In this document: positions 1 through 6,218 of the stretch, in pieces
How positions within the stretch are numbered: the stretch's first letter is position 1
Layout: every line of letters starts with the position of its first letter
NCBI GenBank assembly: GCA_024638525.1
Contig: JAHEKB010000069.1
Coordinates: forward strand, 1-9,354
Reading direction: 5' to 3'
DNA length: 9,354 nt
Source of the DNA: Bacteroidota bacterium
GTDB lineage: Bacteria > Bacteroidota > Bacteroidia > NS11-12g > UBA9320
Translations under genes and position numbers: made by a program
The notes under the pieces: generated by a model
Databases searched by the model: none
Told to the model about the DNA's origin: nothing
The model's input: the letters and a program-made list of their open reading frames with translations, nothing else

Positions 1-15
1 AACAAGCTTGATTCA

Positions 16-1116
16 CTAAGCGTGCCTCTGGTCATAGCTTCCCGTCCCCAAGGCTGACAAAAGGCTAAAATGGCTTTTTAATGCCCTCCCAAAGGTTTTG
101 TGTTGGTGATAAGGCACATTGTGCTTTATAGCCGTTTCTTTTACAATGGAAGACAAGTCTGCATAATGAACATGGCAGATTTGTGGAAACAAATGATGCT
201 CAATTTGAAAATTGAGCCCCCCTATTAGCCAGGAAAACCACTTGCTTTTGTTTGCAAAGTTTGCAGTGGTCTTCATCTGATGAATTGCCCAGCTATTTTC
301 CAAACTCCCTTCTTCGGGAACATAAAATTCTGTTTCTTCCAGCACATGAGCGGGCTGAAATATCAATGCCAAAATCAATCCTGCTAAAAAGTGCATAAAC
401 AAGAAACCAAGAAGCCAATGCCACCAAATCATTCCACCCAATGTCAAGGGAAGCACGACCACAAGGAGAACGTAAATTAGCTTGCCTGTGATCATTTGAG
501 TCCAAGCCTTTGTGGGATTTAGACCTTGCGCTTTTAACAAGCCTAGTTTCTGATACCTTATCAATTGCTCAATATCCTTATAAACCAGCCAATAGATAGT
601 CAATAATCCATACAGCAAGGGCGCGTAGAACACCTGATACTTAAATATGTTCTTTCTTTCCTGATCGGGCGAAAATCTCATAATTGCCTGTTCTATGTCC
701 TCGTCGTGGCCGTGAACATTCGTAAAACTGTGGTGCAATACATTGTGCTGAATAATCCAATTTATGTGGTAACCACCTACAAGATTTACCAGTAAACCGA
801 CCCCTTTATTGACCCACTTTCGCTTGGAATAGGCTCCGTGATTGGCATCGTGCATAACAGACATGCCAATCCCTGCCATTCCAAAACCCATTAAGCCCCA
901 GAGGGCGAAACTCAAAGCAAAGGACTCTACATCACCAAAGATGAATATCGCTATGGGAACGAGGTAAATAGCCAGCATAAATACAGTCTTTATCACCATA
1001 TTTAAATTAGCATGCGTTGAGAGCTTGTTTTCGTTGAAATATGTTCGAACTCTTTGACGGAGCTCAATGATAAATTCAGGTTGTTCGTTTGGATTGAATT
1101 TTACAGCTCCTTTCAT
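16..1116 (-). CDS. Membrane fatty acid desaturase (acyl-lipid/acyl-CoA type)
   Basis: This is an integral-membrane di-iron desaturase that would insert a double bond into membrane acyl chains, using O2 and an electron donor. The 366-residue product has the three histidine boxes of the family: HDANH at residues 89-93, HNVLHH at 124-129 and QIEHH at 304-308. The QxxHH form of the third box is typical of front-end (delta-5/delta-6, linoleoyl-CoA-like) desaturases, but there is no fused cytochrome b5 domain, so electrons must come from a separate protein. Hydrophobic segments lie near residues 40-60, 66-88, 105-120, 163-180 and 212-255. The frame is open upstream to a TTG at 1125, but that codon lies inside a TATCTTTG promoter box, so ATG at 1116 is chosen. 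The stop is TAG. Family assignment is firm; regiospecificity cannot be read from the sequence. Increased membrane fluidity in the cold is the usual role, inferred here. Confidence 0.93.
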   Translation of the reverse strand: MKGAVKFNPNEQPEFIIELRQRVRTYFNENKLSTHANLNMVIKTVFMLAIYLVPIAIFIFGDVESFALSFALWGLMGFGMAGIGMSVMHDANHGAYSKRKWVNKGVGLLVNLVGGYHINWIIQHNVLHHSFTNVHGHDEDIEQAIMRFSPDQERKNIFKYQVFYAPLLYGLLTIYWLVYKDIEQLIRYQKLGLLKAQGLNPTKAWTQMITGKLIYVLLVVVLPLTLGGMIWWHWLLGFLFMHFLAGLILALIFQPAHVLEETEFYVPEEGSLENSWAIHQMKTTANFANKSKWFSWLIGGLNFQIEHHLFPQICHVHYADLSSIVKETAIKHNVPYHQHKTFGRALKSHFSLLSALGTGSYDQRHA

Positions 1117-1122
1117 TCGCCG

Positions 1123-1130
1123 CAAAGATA
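1123..1130 (-). promoter_or_regulatory. -7 promoter box of the desaturase gene
   Basis: The minus strand reads TATCTTTG, a full match to the Bacteroidetes -7 consensus TAnnTTTG. It ends only six bases before the ATG at 1116. No TTG lies at the expected 17-20 base spacing for a -33 element, so the assignment rests on the -7 box and its position. A transcript from it would start at or next to the start codon. Confidence 0.5.
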
Positions 1131-1143
1131 AGTAAATTCAAGC

Positions 1144-1174
1144 AGAAGGGCCTCTCAAAACTGAAAGGCCCTCT
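1144..1174 (-). terminator. Hairpin downstream of tRNA-Lys, likely terminator
   Basis: An imperfect stem pairs 1144-1157 with 1162-1174 around a four-base loop. It has one bulge (1147), one mismatch (1154/1165) and a strong GGGCCT/AGGCCC core. It begins four bases after the tRNA 3' end on the minus strand, the expected place for a tRNA terminator. No long T-run follows, only TTCTGCTTG, so termination may be partial; processing or 3'-end protection is another possibility. It sits just upstream of the desaturase promoter and would insulate that gene. Confidence 0.6.
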
Positions 1175-1177
1175 GAG

Positions 1178-1250
1178 TGATCCAGCTGGGGCTCGAACCC
1201 AGGACCCCCTCCTTAAAAGGGAGATGCTCTACCAACTGAGCTACTGAATC
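1178..1250 (-). tRNA. tRNA-Lys (anticodon UUU)
   Basis: The reverse complement folds into a complete 73-base tRNA. The acceptor arm is GATTCAG/CTGGATC with discriminator A (one G-T pair), positions 8-9 are TA, and the D stem is GCTC/GAGC. The anticodon stem is TCTCC/GGAGG with loop CTTTTAA, the variable loop is GGGTC, and the T arm is CTGGG-TTCGAGC-CCCAG. Anticodon TTT decodes AAA and AAG as lysine. The 3' CCA is not encoded and must be added by nucleotidyltransferase. The gene has a promoter immediately upstream and a hairpin immediately downstream, so it looks like a single-gene transcription unit. Confidence 0.96.
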
Positions 1251-1254
1251 ATTC

Positions 1255-1266
1255 CCGCATAAGCGG
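1255..1266 (-). other. Small hairpin in the tRNA-Lys 5' leader
   Basis: CCGC at 1263-1266 (minus strand: CCGC TTAT GCGG) forms a perfect four-base-pair GC stem with a four-base loop. It lies between the tRNA promoter and the mature tRNA 5' end, within or at the start of the RNase P-removed leader. It is short enough to be chance. Confidence 0.3.
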
Positions 1267-1269
1267 CTG

Positions 1270-1299
1270 CAAATGTAAATTGCTTTTTATTTCTTCCAA
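1270..1299 (-). promoter_or_regulatory. Promoter of tRNA-Lys (TTG-N19-TACATTTG)
   Basis: On the minus strand TTG (1299-1297) is followed after 19 bases by TACATTTG (1277-1270). This matches the Bacteroidetes housekeeping promoter consensus TTG-N17..20-TAnnTTTG in both elements and in spacing. Transcription would start near 1263, roughly a dozen bases before the mature tRNA. It is wedged between the stop codon of the upstream gene (1304-1306) and the tRNA. Confidence 0.75.
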
Positions 1300-1303
1300 A
1301 CAA

Positions 1304-2407
1304 TTACAAATGTTTTTCATAGGTATAATGCGTCTTATATTCACCTGCCTTCATCCTTCTAAAGAAAGCATGCATGCTGGGGTTAAAATCACCTATCCAG
1401 GACAGCTCTAATGATTTAACATGTTTTGAATTATTCAAATTCTCAAACATTTCTGACATCATTGGCGCGAAGACCGCCCTGTGTTGATATTCGGGAATTA
1501 CACCAAAGACCAATGCCCTAACTCTTTCTGGATGATAGTTCTTTAACCTAATAGAAAGAGATATCTTATTCCATAGATTTAATCGTCCATTAAAAGCTTT
1601 TAGCAAGGGATTAATCTCGGGCACACTGAGATAAAAACTCACCGGTTCATCATGAACGTATGTAAACCAAATTAACTTCTCTTGAATGATGGGTTTCATC
1701 TCACGAAAAAGTCGCTTGACATCGCTTTTTGTCAATGGTCTAAAGAAGTCTTTGCCTCCCCAAGCTCGATTGTAAATATGTACAAAGTCTCTAGCGTATT
1801 TATCGAGTTTACGGAGATCTAGATGCTCAATTTTTAATCCATCAATTTGAAATGCGCGATCAGCTAGACGATCAAGAAGAGTTGTATCAAAACTGTCCAG
1901 CTGAAGCAAACTCGTGGTTTGCTCAAAGGCCTTATGGTATCCGCATGATTCAAACAACCCGCGATAGTATGTATGATGGTAGTTTTCCTGATATGCCGGT
2001 GAAGCCGATCCATTGATTAATAAACCCCAAAAACGGTCTCTTTGACCAAAATTAACAGGAGCTTGGACATTGGTGAACCCTTTCTTTTGCAGCCAATTTT
2101 CTGCTGCATTAAATAGCGTGGAAGCAGCCTCAACATCATCTATGCACTCAAAGAAACCGATGCCTGAGAATTGGGTAGAGCGCTCAAAGAAGGCCGCTAT
2201 CCTCCCCAAATACATGCCACCCCTCTGCAGCATCCAACAGCGACACACACGGTCTTGACCAGATGAATTCAAATGTGGCCCCAATATGGAAGTAACATCT
2301 TTGTCTAGCGGGCTGATATACAATGGATCAGCAACATATAAATCTCTTGAAATTTGACAAAATGCTTTAAAGTCCTTATTGTTTTTTAGCTGTTTTAGCA
2401 CAAACAC
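1304..2407 (-). CDS. GNAT-fold (YghO-like) hypothetical protein
   Basis: This is a protein of about 367 residues resembling the YghO-like group of GNAT-fold proteins, for which I know no established reaction. Numbered from the chosen start, the first half has a GNAT-like core: GRIAAFF near 68-74, then GIGFFECIDD near 82-91, a helix, and a PVNFGQRDRFWGLL stretch near 117-130. The C-terminal half has a second acyltransferase-like block with LELSWIGDFNPSMHAFFRRM and a YKTHYTYEK ending, also typical of this group. The start is uncertain. The frame is open to TTG at 2434, but the first residues from there do not look like family N-termini, whereas GTG at 2407 or 2401 gives a Val-Leu-Lys-Gln-Leu-type beginning that fits. 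No ATG is available. It is transcribed away from the stress-protein gene. Substrate unknown; CoA-dependent acyl transfer is only inferred. Confidence 0.72.
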   Translation of the reverse strand: MFVLKQLKNNKDFKAFCQISRDLYVADPLYISPLDKDVTSILGPHLNSSGQDRVCRCWMLQRGGMYLGRIAAFFERSTQFSGIGFFECIDDVEAASTLFNAAENWLQKKGFTNVQAPVNFGQRDRFWGLLINGSASPAYQENYHHTYYRGLFESCGYHKAFEQTTSLLQLDSFDTTLLDRLADRAFQIDGLKIEHLDLRKLDKYARDFVHIYNRAWGGKDFFRPLTKSDVKRLFREMKPIIQEKLIWFTYVHDEPVSFYLSVPEINPLLKAFNGRLNLWNKISLSIRLKNYHPERVRALVFGVIPEYQHRAVFAPMMSEMFENLNNSKHVKSLELSWIGDFNPSMHAFFRRMKAGEYKTHYTYEKHL

Positions 2408-2472
2408 CTTGCAAATAAAATTAATAGCGGGCAAGCCTCGGATTAAAGCTCAAATTAATCGAAGATTCGGCG

Positions 2473-2500
2473 TTATCCTGGATAGACTGCACTAAATTTG
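2473..2500 (+). promoter_or_regulatory. Promoter of the universal stress protein gene
   Basis: TAAATTTG at 2493-2500 matches the TAnnTTTG -7 box exactly. TTA at 2473-2475 is a near match to the -33 TTG, with 17-base spacing. Transcription would start near 2507, giving a leader of about 13 bases before the ATG at 2520. The leader shows no Shine-Dalgarno sequence, as is common in this phylum. Confidence 0.6.
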
Positions 2501-2519
2501 CAGCGATTTTATATAGATC

Positions 2520-3419
2520 ATGACAGAACTTACAACTCCAAAAGACCACAAGATCTTAGTTCCTGTGGACTTTTCAGAATCTTCGCACAATGCAATGCAA
2601 TATGCCATTGCAATGGCTAAACTCTTTGACAATGAGATTGTCCTGCTTTACGCATTAAACGAAAAGCGCTTTGCCAGCATATTGACCGGAAGCGACACGA
2701 AACAACTGATCAAAGAAGGTATCAAGAGCAAATTGGATGAAAGCCGTGACATGATTTTGAAAATGTGGCCAGAGGCCCGAGTAGCTTTAGAAGTGAGAGA
2801 AGGAAAACCCTATAAGGTTGTTGAAAAGCTTACAGAACAAGAAAATGTAGACTTGGTGGTTATGGGTACCAACGGAGAAAGCGGAATTGAAAAATTCATA
2901 GGCTCTACCACGAGAAGGGTAATGAGTAGCTCACATGTTCCAGTAGTAGCTGTTAAAAGAGGCAAAATGGATCCAACTTTTGAAAATATCGTGATGCCTA
3001 TTGATTTGACCAAGACGACTAAACAAAAGGTAAATTGGGCAATTAAACTCGCAAAGAAATTTAACTCTACCATCCATGTTATCAGTGAAGTTGAGAAAGA
3101 CGTCTTCCTCAAAAACAAATTGGACAAAAATCTCAAGCAAATAGAAGGCATATTGGAAGAAAATGGAATTAAATTCATCACTAAACTGCTTGATGATAAG
3201 CGCTACCCCGACCACATTGGCAAGGACACGACAAAATATGCCGATGAAGTTGGTGCTGATTTAATCATTATTATGACGCAACAAGAAGGTTCAGGCCTGT
3301 CTCAAGTATTCATTGGCAATTATGCAGAACAAATAGTGGCCGGTGCAGATCAGACACCTGTCATGTCAATCAACCCGAGAAAGACCACTCGATTTGAAGG
3401 CTCAGAGGGTTTCTACTAG
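2520..3419 (+). CDS. Tandem-domain universal stress protein (UspA family)
   Basis: This cytoplasmic protein of 299 residues has two Usp domains in tandem. Domain 1 (about 9-146) starts with KILVPVDFSE, placing the nucleotide-contacting Asp at 17, and carries GTNG (116-119) followed by GST (128-130), the ATP-binding glycine loop. The stretch between the second Gly and the GS is eight residues, one shorter than the usual G-2x-G-9x-G(S/T) spacing. Domain 2 (about 156-285) starts with NIVMPIDLT (Asp162), but the loop reads MTQQEGSGLSQVFIGN (252-267): both GxxG glycines are gone, so it probably does not bind ATP well. Such tandem proteins usually act as stress-linked sensors or regulators; no partner is evident here. 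The gene has its own promoter and terminator, so it is monocistronic. Confidence 0.92.
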   Translation: MTELTTPKDHKILVPVDFSESSHNAMQYAIAMAKLFDNEIVLLYALNEKRFASILTGSDTKQLIKEGIKSKLDESRDMILKMWPEARVALEVREGKPYKVVEKLTEQENVDLVVMGTNGESGIEKFIGSTTRRVMSSSHVPVVAVKRGKMDPTFENIVMPIDLTKTTKQKVNWAIKLAKKFNSTIHVISEVEKDVFLKNKLDKNLKQIEGILEENGIKFITKLLDDKRYPDHIGKDTTKYADEVGADLIIIMTQQEGSGLSQVFIGNYAEQIVAGADQTPVMSINPRKTTRFEGSEGFY

Positions 3420-3442
3420 GCAGATAAGCAAGAATATCGATG

Positions 3443-3476
3443 AAAAGGACCGGTCTAATACACCGGTCTTTTTTTT
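3443..3476 (+). terminator. Intrinsic terminator of the universal stress protein gene
   Basis: A perfect seven-base-pair stem, GACCGGT (3448-3454) with ACCGGTC (3462-3468), has a seven-base loop. It is followed at once by eight T residues (3469-3476) and preceded by AAAA (3443-3446). It begins about 24 bases after the stop codon. This is a textbook Rho-independent terminator, with the flanking A and T runs also able to pair. Confidence 0.93.
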
Positions 3477-3564
3477 GTTTCCTGACTTTTCTCACTTGAA
3501 AATACTAGCTAGCAAAAGAGTCATGAAATATAGATATTTTATCTAAATGATTTATAATCAATGC

Positions 3565-3594
3565 CTTGACTGTCTTTCTTATGCTGAAGTCAAG
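3565..3594. repeat. Inverted repeat CTTGACT / AGTCAAG
   Basis: CTTGACT at 3565-3571 is perfectly complementary to AGTCAAG at 3588-3594, separated by 16 bases. It lies mid-intergenic, about 60 bases upstream of the -33 box of the next gene. It could be a stem-loop in read-through RNA or a spaced operator half-site pair. No T-run follows, so it is not an evident terminator. Confidence 0.4.
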
Positions 3595-3654
3595 CCTAAA
3601 TTTACTACTCTACATTTTGGAAATATTTTCTCTAAAGTAGAAATATGACATTTC

Positions 3655-3666
3655 TTCTTGCAAGAA
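3655..3666. promoter_or_regulatory. Perfect 12-bp palindrome over the -33 box (possible operator)
   Basis: TTCTTGCAAGAA is a perfect 12-base palindrome. It contains the TTG (3658-3660) used as the -33 element of the promoter for the secreted protein. A dimeric regulator bound here would compete with or contact RNA polymerase. No regulator gene is nearby, so this is inference from symmetry and position only. Confidence 0.4.
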
Positions 3667-3688
3667 AAAGAATGACTGCCTATATTTG
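3658..3688 (+). promoter_or_regulatory. Promoter of the secreted C25-like protein gene
   Basis: TTG (3658-3660), a 20-base spacer and TATATTTG (3681-3688) match both elements of the Bacteroidetes TTG-N17..20-TAnnTTTG promoter. Transcription would begin near 3695, leaving about 105 bases of leader before ATG at 3801, much longer than the other leaders in this window. Confidence 0.7.
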
Positions 3689-3800
3689 TACCACTACTAC
3701 TTAGTAAACTACTACGACATCCAGTCATCATTTTAATGTGAAATCTATGCCTTAATGGCTTGACTCTTTGTTGCTGTGGTTTGCTACAAACACTATTAAA

Positions 3801-6050
3801 ATGAAAAATATACCTTGTCTCATTCTAGCATTTATACTGTTTCTAGGAACCAGCCAAAATGCTAACGCTCAAACCTATGGACAGATTCACTCCATTCAAG
3901 TGAATGCCACACCAGATGCAAACAACACTGAAATTACCCTTGATTGGAATGTTTATAGTGCCGTTAGCTCTATCGACATTTACAGAAAAACGGGAAGCTC
4001 GTCTTGGGGAACCGCTATTGCCACTTTAAGCGGCAGTACAACTTCTTATACTGACAACAACGTCAGTTCAAATCAACTCTATGAGTATAAACTTGTTGGA
4101 ACACGTGCTACTACCTATGATGCATTCGGTTATATCACAACGGGAATTGAAATCGCTGAAATTACAGATCGCGGTTTATTGGTCATGATCATAGACTCAA
4201 AATTGGATGACAGCCTACAAACCGAGATTGACCAATACAGACACGACCTATTGGGTGACGGCTACGATTTTCTACTAAAGGAATTTGACACTTCAAGTAC
4301 AGCCCAAGCGCTTAAAGACACTATACAATCACTGAATAACAATAATTCAAATTTGAGCACTATCTTCTTGGTTGGCGCGCTGCCTTACTACTATACAGGT
4401 GCGATGAGCCCAGATGGTCACTCAAACCACCACGGTGCATGGCCATCGGATATGATCTATGCAGATGTGGATGGGTCTTACAGCGATGCCATTATCAATT
4501 ATACCAATACTACAGATCAAAGACATACAAACGCAACAAGCGATACAAAATCAGATCAGTCATATTTAGCTTCTGATGTGGATTTGCAAATCGGACGATT
4601 AGACTTGAGCAGATTGACAAACTTTTCGCAAAGTGAAACTGCGCTTTACCAAAACTATTTCAGCAAGCTTCACGACTTTAAAACAGGAGTGTTTAAGCCG
4701 AGAAATCGAGCCGTAATTGATGACAACTTCGCCAGCTTTGCCGAAGGATTTTCTCAGAATGGTTATAGAAATTTTAGCCCATTGACCAGCAATGATTCTG
4801 TATTGGTTACTGACGCCATAACTGCCGTTGACAACTCTAGTGCACTATGGACATTTGCCTGTGGAGGTGGATCTTTCACCTCGATTAATGGTTTTACTAG
4901 CTCATCACAGTTGGCGAGCAAAGATCTAGACGGTGCTTTTGCCTTGGTCATGGGAAGCTATAATGCCGACCCAGACCAGGACAATAACCTACTTAGATCT
5001 ATGTTGGCTAACGGAAACTACCTCAGCGCAGGATGGGCTGGCCGTCCAAATTGGTTTATGCATCATATGGGGATGGGAATAAACATTGGCTATTCAGCTC
5101 AGATTAGCCAAAACAATACCTCTTCAGAATACGAACCAACTGGTTTTTATGCTCAAATGATGCATATTATTCTTCATGGCGATCCCAGTTTGAAAAATCA
5201 CTATACACCAAATACTTCAAGTCTTGGTACCATAAGAACGCAAAACAAGGATACAGCAATTCTCAATTGGAGCGCAGTATCTGGGATAGATGGATACAAT
5301 GTATACCGAAGTACTGAAGAGTTTGGAGACTATATTAAGGTCAACACCAGCCTTGTAGACACCAATCACTATATGGATCCTATTAGTGATGACACCAGTT
5401 ATTTCTATAGAATCGAGTCTTATGAATTGGTTGAGAACAGTGCTGGATCGTACTATGAAAGCAGTGTTGGTGAAGTAATTGAAAGTGATAAGAATGCCGC
5501 GCCTCTTCCAGTAACGCTTATACGCTTCAAAGCAAATAAGCAGGATGATGTAATTGCGCTCGATTGGACAGTTGCAGACGAAATTGATTTCAGTCACTAC
5601 GAGTTAGAAAAACTTGACGAAGCAACGGGTGAATGGACTATGCATTCTGAAATCGCTGCTAGAGGTGATGCACACAGTATTACTCAATACGAGCAGATCG
5701 ATAACCAACCCAATTTTGGCAGAAATGTTTACCGACTAAAAATGGTCGATTATGACGGCAGCTTCGAATACAGCAAGTTGGAAATAGTGGAGTTCCACCT
5801 TGGTATGCAAGCTGGAGAATTCCAGATCTCTCCCACCCTAGTCAATGACTACTTAAAGGTGAACTCGGAAGAATTGAAACGCAACTTAAGTAAAGAATAT
5901 ACCATCTCTGATATTTCAGGTAATGTGCTTGATCGCATAGTACTCAATGGTTCAAACCAAAGAGTAGAACTAAGTGATCTACCCTCTGGCATTTACTTTA
6001 TCAGCGATTCGGATTACCAAGGGAAGACAAGAAAGTTCATTAAGAACTAA
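3801..6050 (+). CDS. Secreted gingipain-fold (peptidase C25-like) protein with FN3 modules and T9SS sorting domain
   Basis: This 749-residue protein is predicted to be exported by Sec and then secreted or surface-attached by the type IX system. It has a signal peptide at 1-23 (Lys, hydrophobic core, ANA before QT), an FN3-like module at about 28-115, and a C25-like region at about 122-468. The C25-like region has IFLVGALP (188-195), SDMIYADVDG (216-225), IGRLDLSRL (264-272), the candidate nucleophile Cys354 in FACGGGS, and HGDPSL (459-464), which resembles the GDPxL end of C25 domains. A second FN3 follows (about 472-558), then an LPVTL-type beta module (569-665) and a type-A sorting domain (672-749) with DISGN, LPSGIYF and a basic KFIKN end. 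No His lies in the roughly 30 residues before Cys354, where C25 enzymes carry theirs, so activity is doubtful. ATG 3801 is preferred over TTG 3768 because the signal peptide starts there. Confidence 0.82.
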   Translation: MKNIPCLILAFILFLGTSQNANAQTYGQIHSIQVNATPDANNTEITLDWNVYSAVSSIDIYRKTGSSSWGTAIATLSGSTTSYTDNNVSSNQLYEYKLVGTRATTYDAFGYITTGIEIAEITDRGLLVMIIDSKLDDSLQTEIDQYRHDLLGDGYDFLLKEFDTSSTAQALKDTIQSLNNNNSNLSTIFLVGALPYYYTGAMSPDGHSNHHGAWPSDMIYADVDGSYSDAIINYTNTTDQRHTNATSDTKSDQSYLASDVDLQIGRLDLSRLTNFSQSETALYQNYFSKLHDFKTGVFKPRNRAVIDDNFASFAEGFSQNGYRNFSPLTSNDSVLVTDAITAVDNSSALWTFACGGGSFTSINGFTSSSQLASKDLDGAFALVMGSYNADPDQDNNLLRSMLANGNYLSAGWAGRPNWFMHHMGMGINIGYSAQISQNNTSSEYEPTGFYAQMMHIILHGDPSLKNHYTPNTSSLGTIRTQNKDTAILNWSAVSGIDGYNVYRSTEEFGDYIKVNTSLVDTNHYMDPISDDTSYFYRIESYELVENSAGSYYESSVGEVIESDKNAAPLPVTLIRFKANKQDDVIALDWTVADEIDFSHYELEKLDEATGEWTMHSEIAARGDAHSITQYEQIDNQPNFGRNVYRLKMVDYDGSFEYSKLEIVEFHLGMQAGEFQISPTLVNDYLKVNSEELKRNLSKEYTISDISGNVLDRIVLNGSNQRVELSDLPSGIYFISDSDYQGKTRKFIKN

Positions 6051-6102
6051 TGAATTTCATTTTAATGATCATAACTGCTTAGTAGTAAAGCTTATGAGAC
6101 AC

Positions 6103-6132
6103 AATGCGCTGCGGGTTTCGGCCCGCAGCATT
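6103..6132. terminator. GC-rich hairpin between convergent genes
   Basis: CTGCGGG (6109-6115) pairs with CCCGCAG (6122-6128) around a six-base loop. After a two-base bulge the stem extends with AATG (6103-6106)/CATT (6129-6132). It lies about 52 bases past the secreted-protein stop codon and about 86 bases past the end of the oppositely oriented RRM gene. No good T-run flanks it on either strand, so it is either a weak bidirectional terminator or a 3'-end stabiliser. Confidence 0.6.
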
Positions 6133-6218
6133 AATTGACTAAAATGCTAACACTGATAATATTACTTTCCTTCAAGAAGGCCATCAAAGCTTATATACAA
6201 GAACATTTCAGTCTGTGA

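Larger units (their letters stand above)
3477..3800. other. Intergenic region with inverted repeats, promoter and leader
   Basis: This AT-rich non-coding stretch lies between the stress-protein terminator and the secreted-protein ATG. I see no credible gene in it. It contains a 7-bp inverted repeat with a 16-base loop (3565-3594), a weak 6-bp inverted repeat (3531-3545), a palindrome over the -33 box (3655-3666), the promoter (3658-3688) and a leader of roughly 100 bases. The leader holds an ACTACTAC-rich patch (3693-3714) and three start-then-almost-immediate-stop frames (3736, 3747, 3755). Confidence 0.6.

Noticed and set aside
293..505. Open frame of 70 codons antisense-frame to the desaturase
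   Set aside because: It lies wholly within the desaturase gene on the same strand in another frame and has no family features; the overlapping gene has all three His boxes.
1178..1250. tRNA-Lys as an integration (att) site for a mobile element
   Set aside because: No integrase gene, no duplicated tRNA 3' end elsewhere in the window, and the neighbours look like ordinary chromosomal genes.
2810..3215. Two minus-strand open frames opposite the universal stress protein gene
   Set aside because: They are shadows of a clearly coding plus-strand frame, with no recognisable domain or promoter.
3531..3545. TAGATA-TTT-TATCTA inverted repeat
   Set aside because: An AT-only six-pair stem with a three-base loop is expected by chance in such AT-rich DNA and has no associated signal.
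3343..3546. Plus-strand frame running from the stress-protein gene through its terminator
   Set aside because: It crosses a strong intrinsic terminator and a T-run, starts inside another gene, and has no protein-like composition.
3693..3714. ACTAC-type short repeats in the leader, considered as a repeat array or riboswitch element
   Set aside because: There are only a few partial copies without regular spacing, and they form no conserved riboswitch architecture that I can recognise.
5217..5597. Minus-strand frame of 126 codons opposite the secreted protein gene
   Set aside because: The plus strand here encodes the second FN3 module and the LPVTL module of a continuous recognised protein; the antisense product shows no motif.
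6169..6180. CCTTCAAGAAGG palindrome near the end of the RRM gene, as a terminator
   Set aside because: As RNA it allows only a four-base-pair stem and no T-run follows on either strand.
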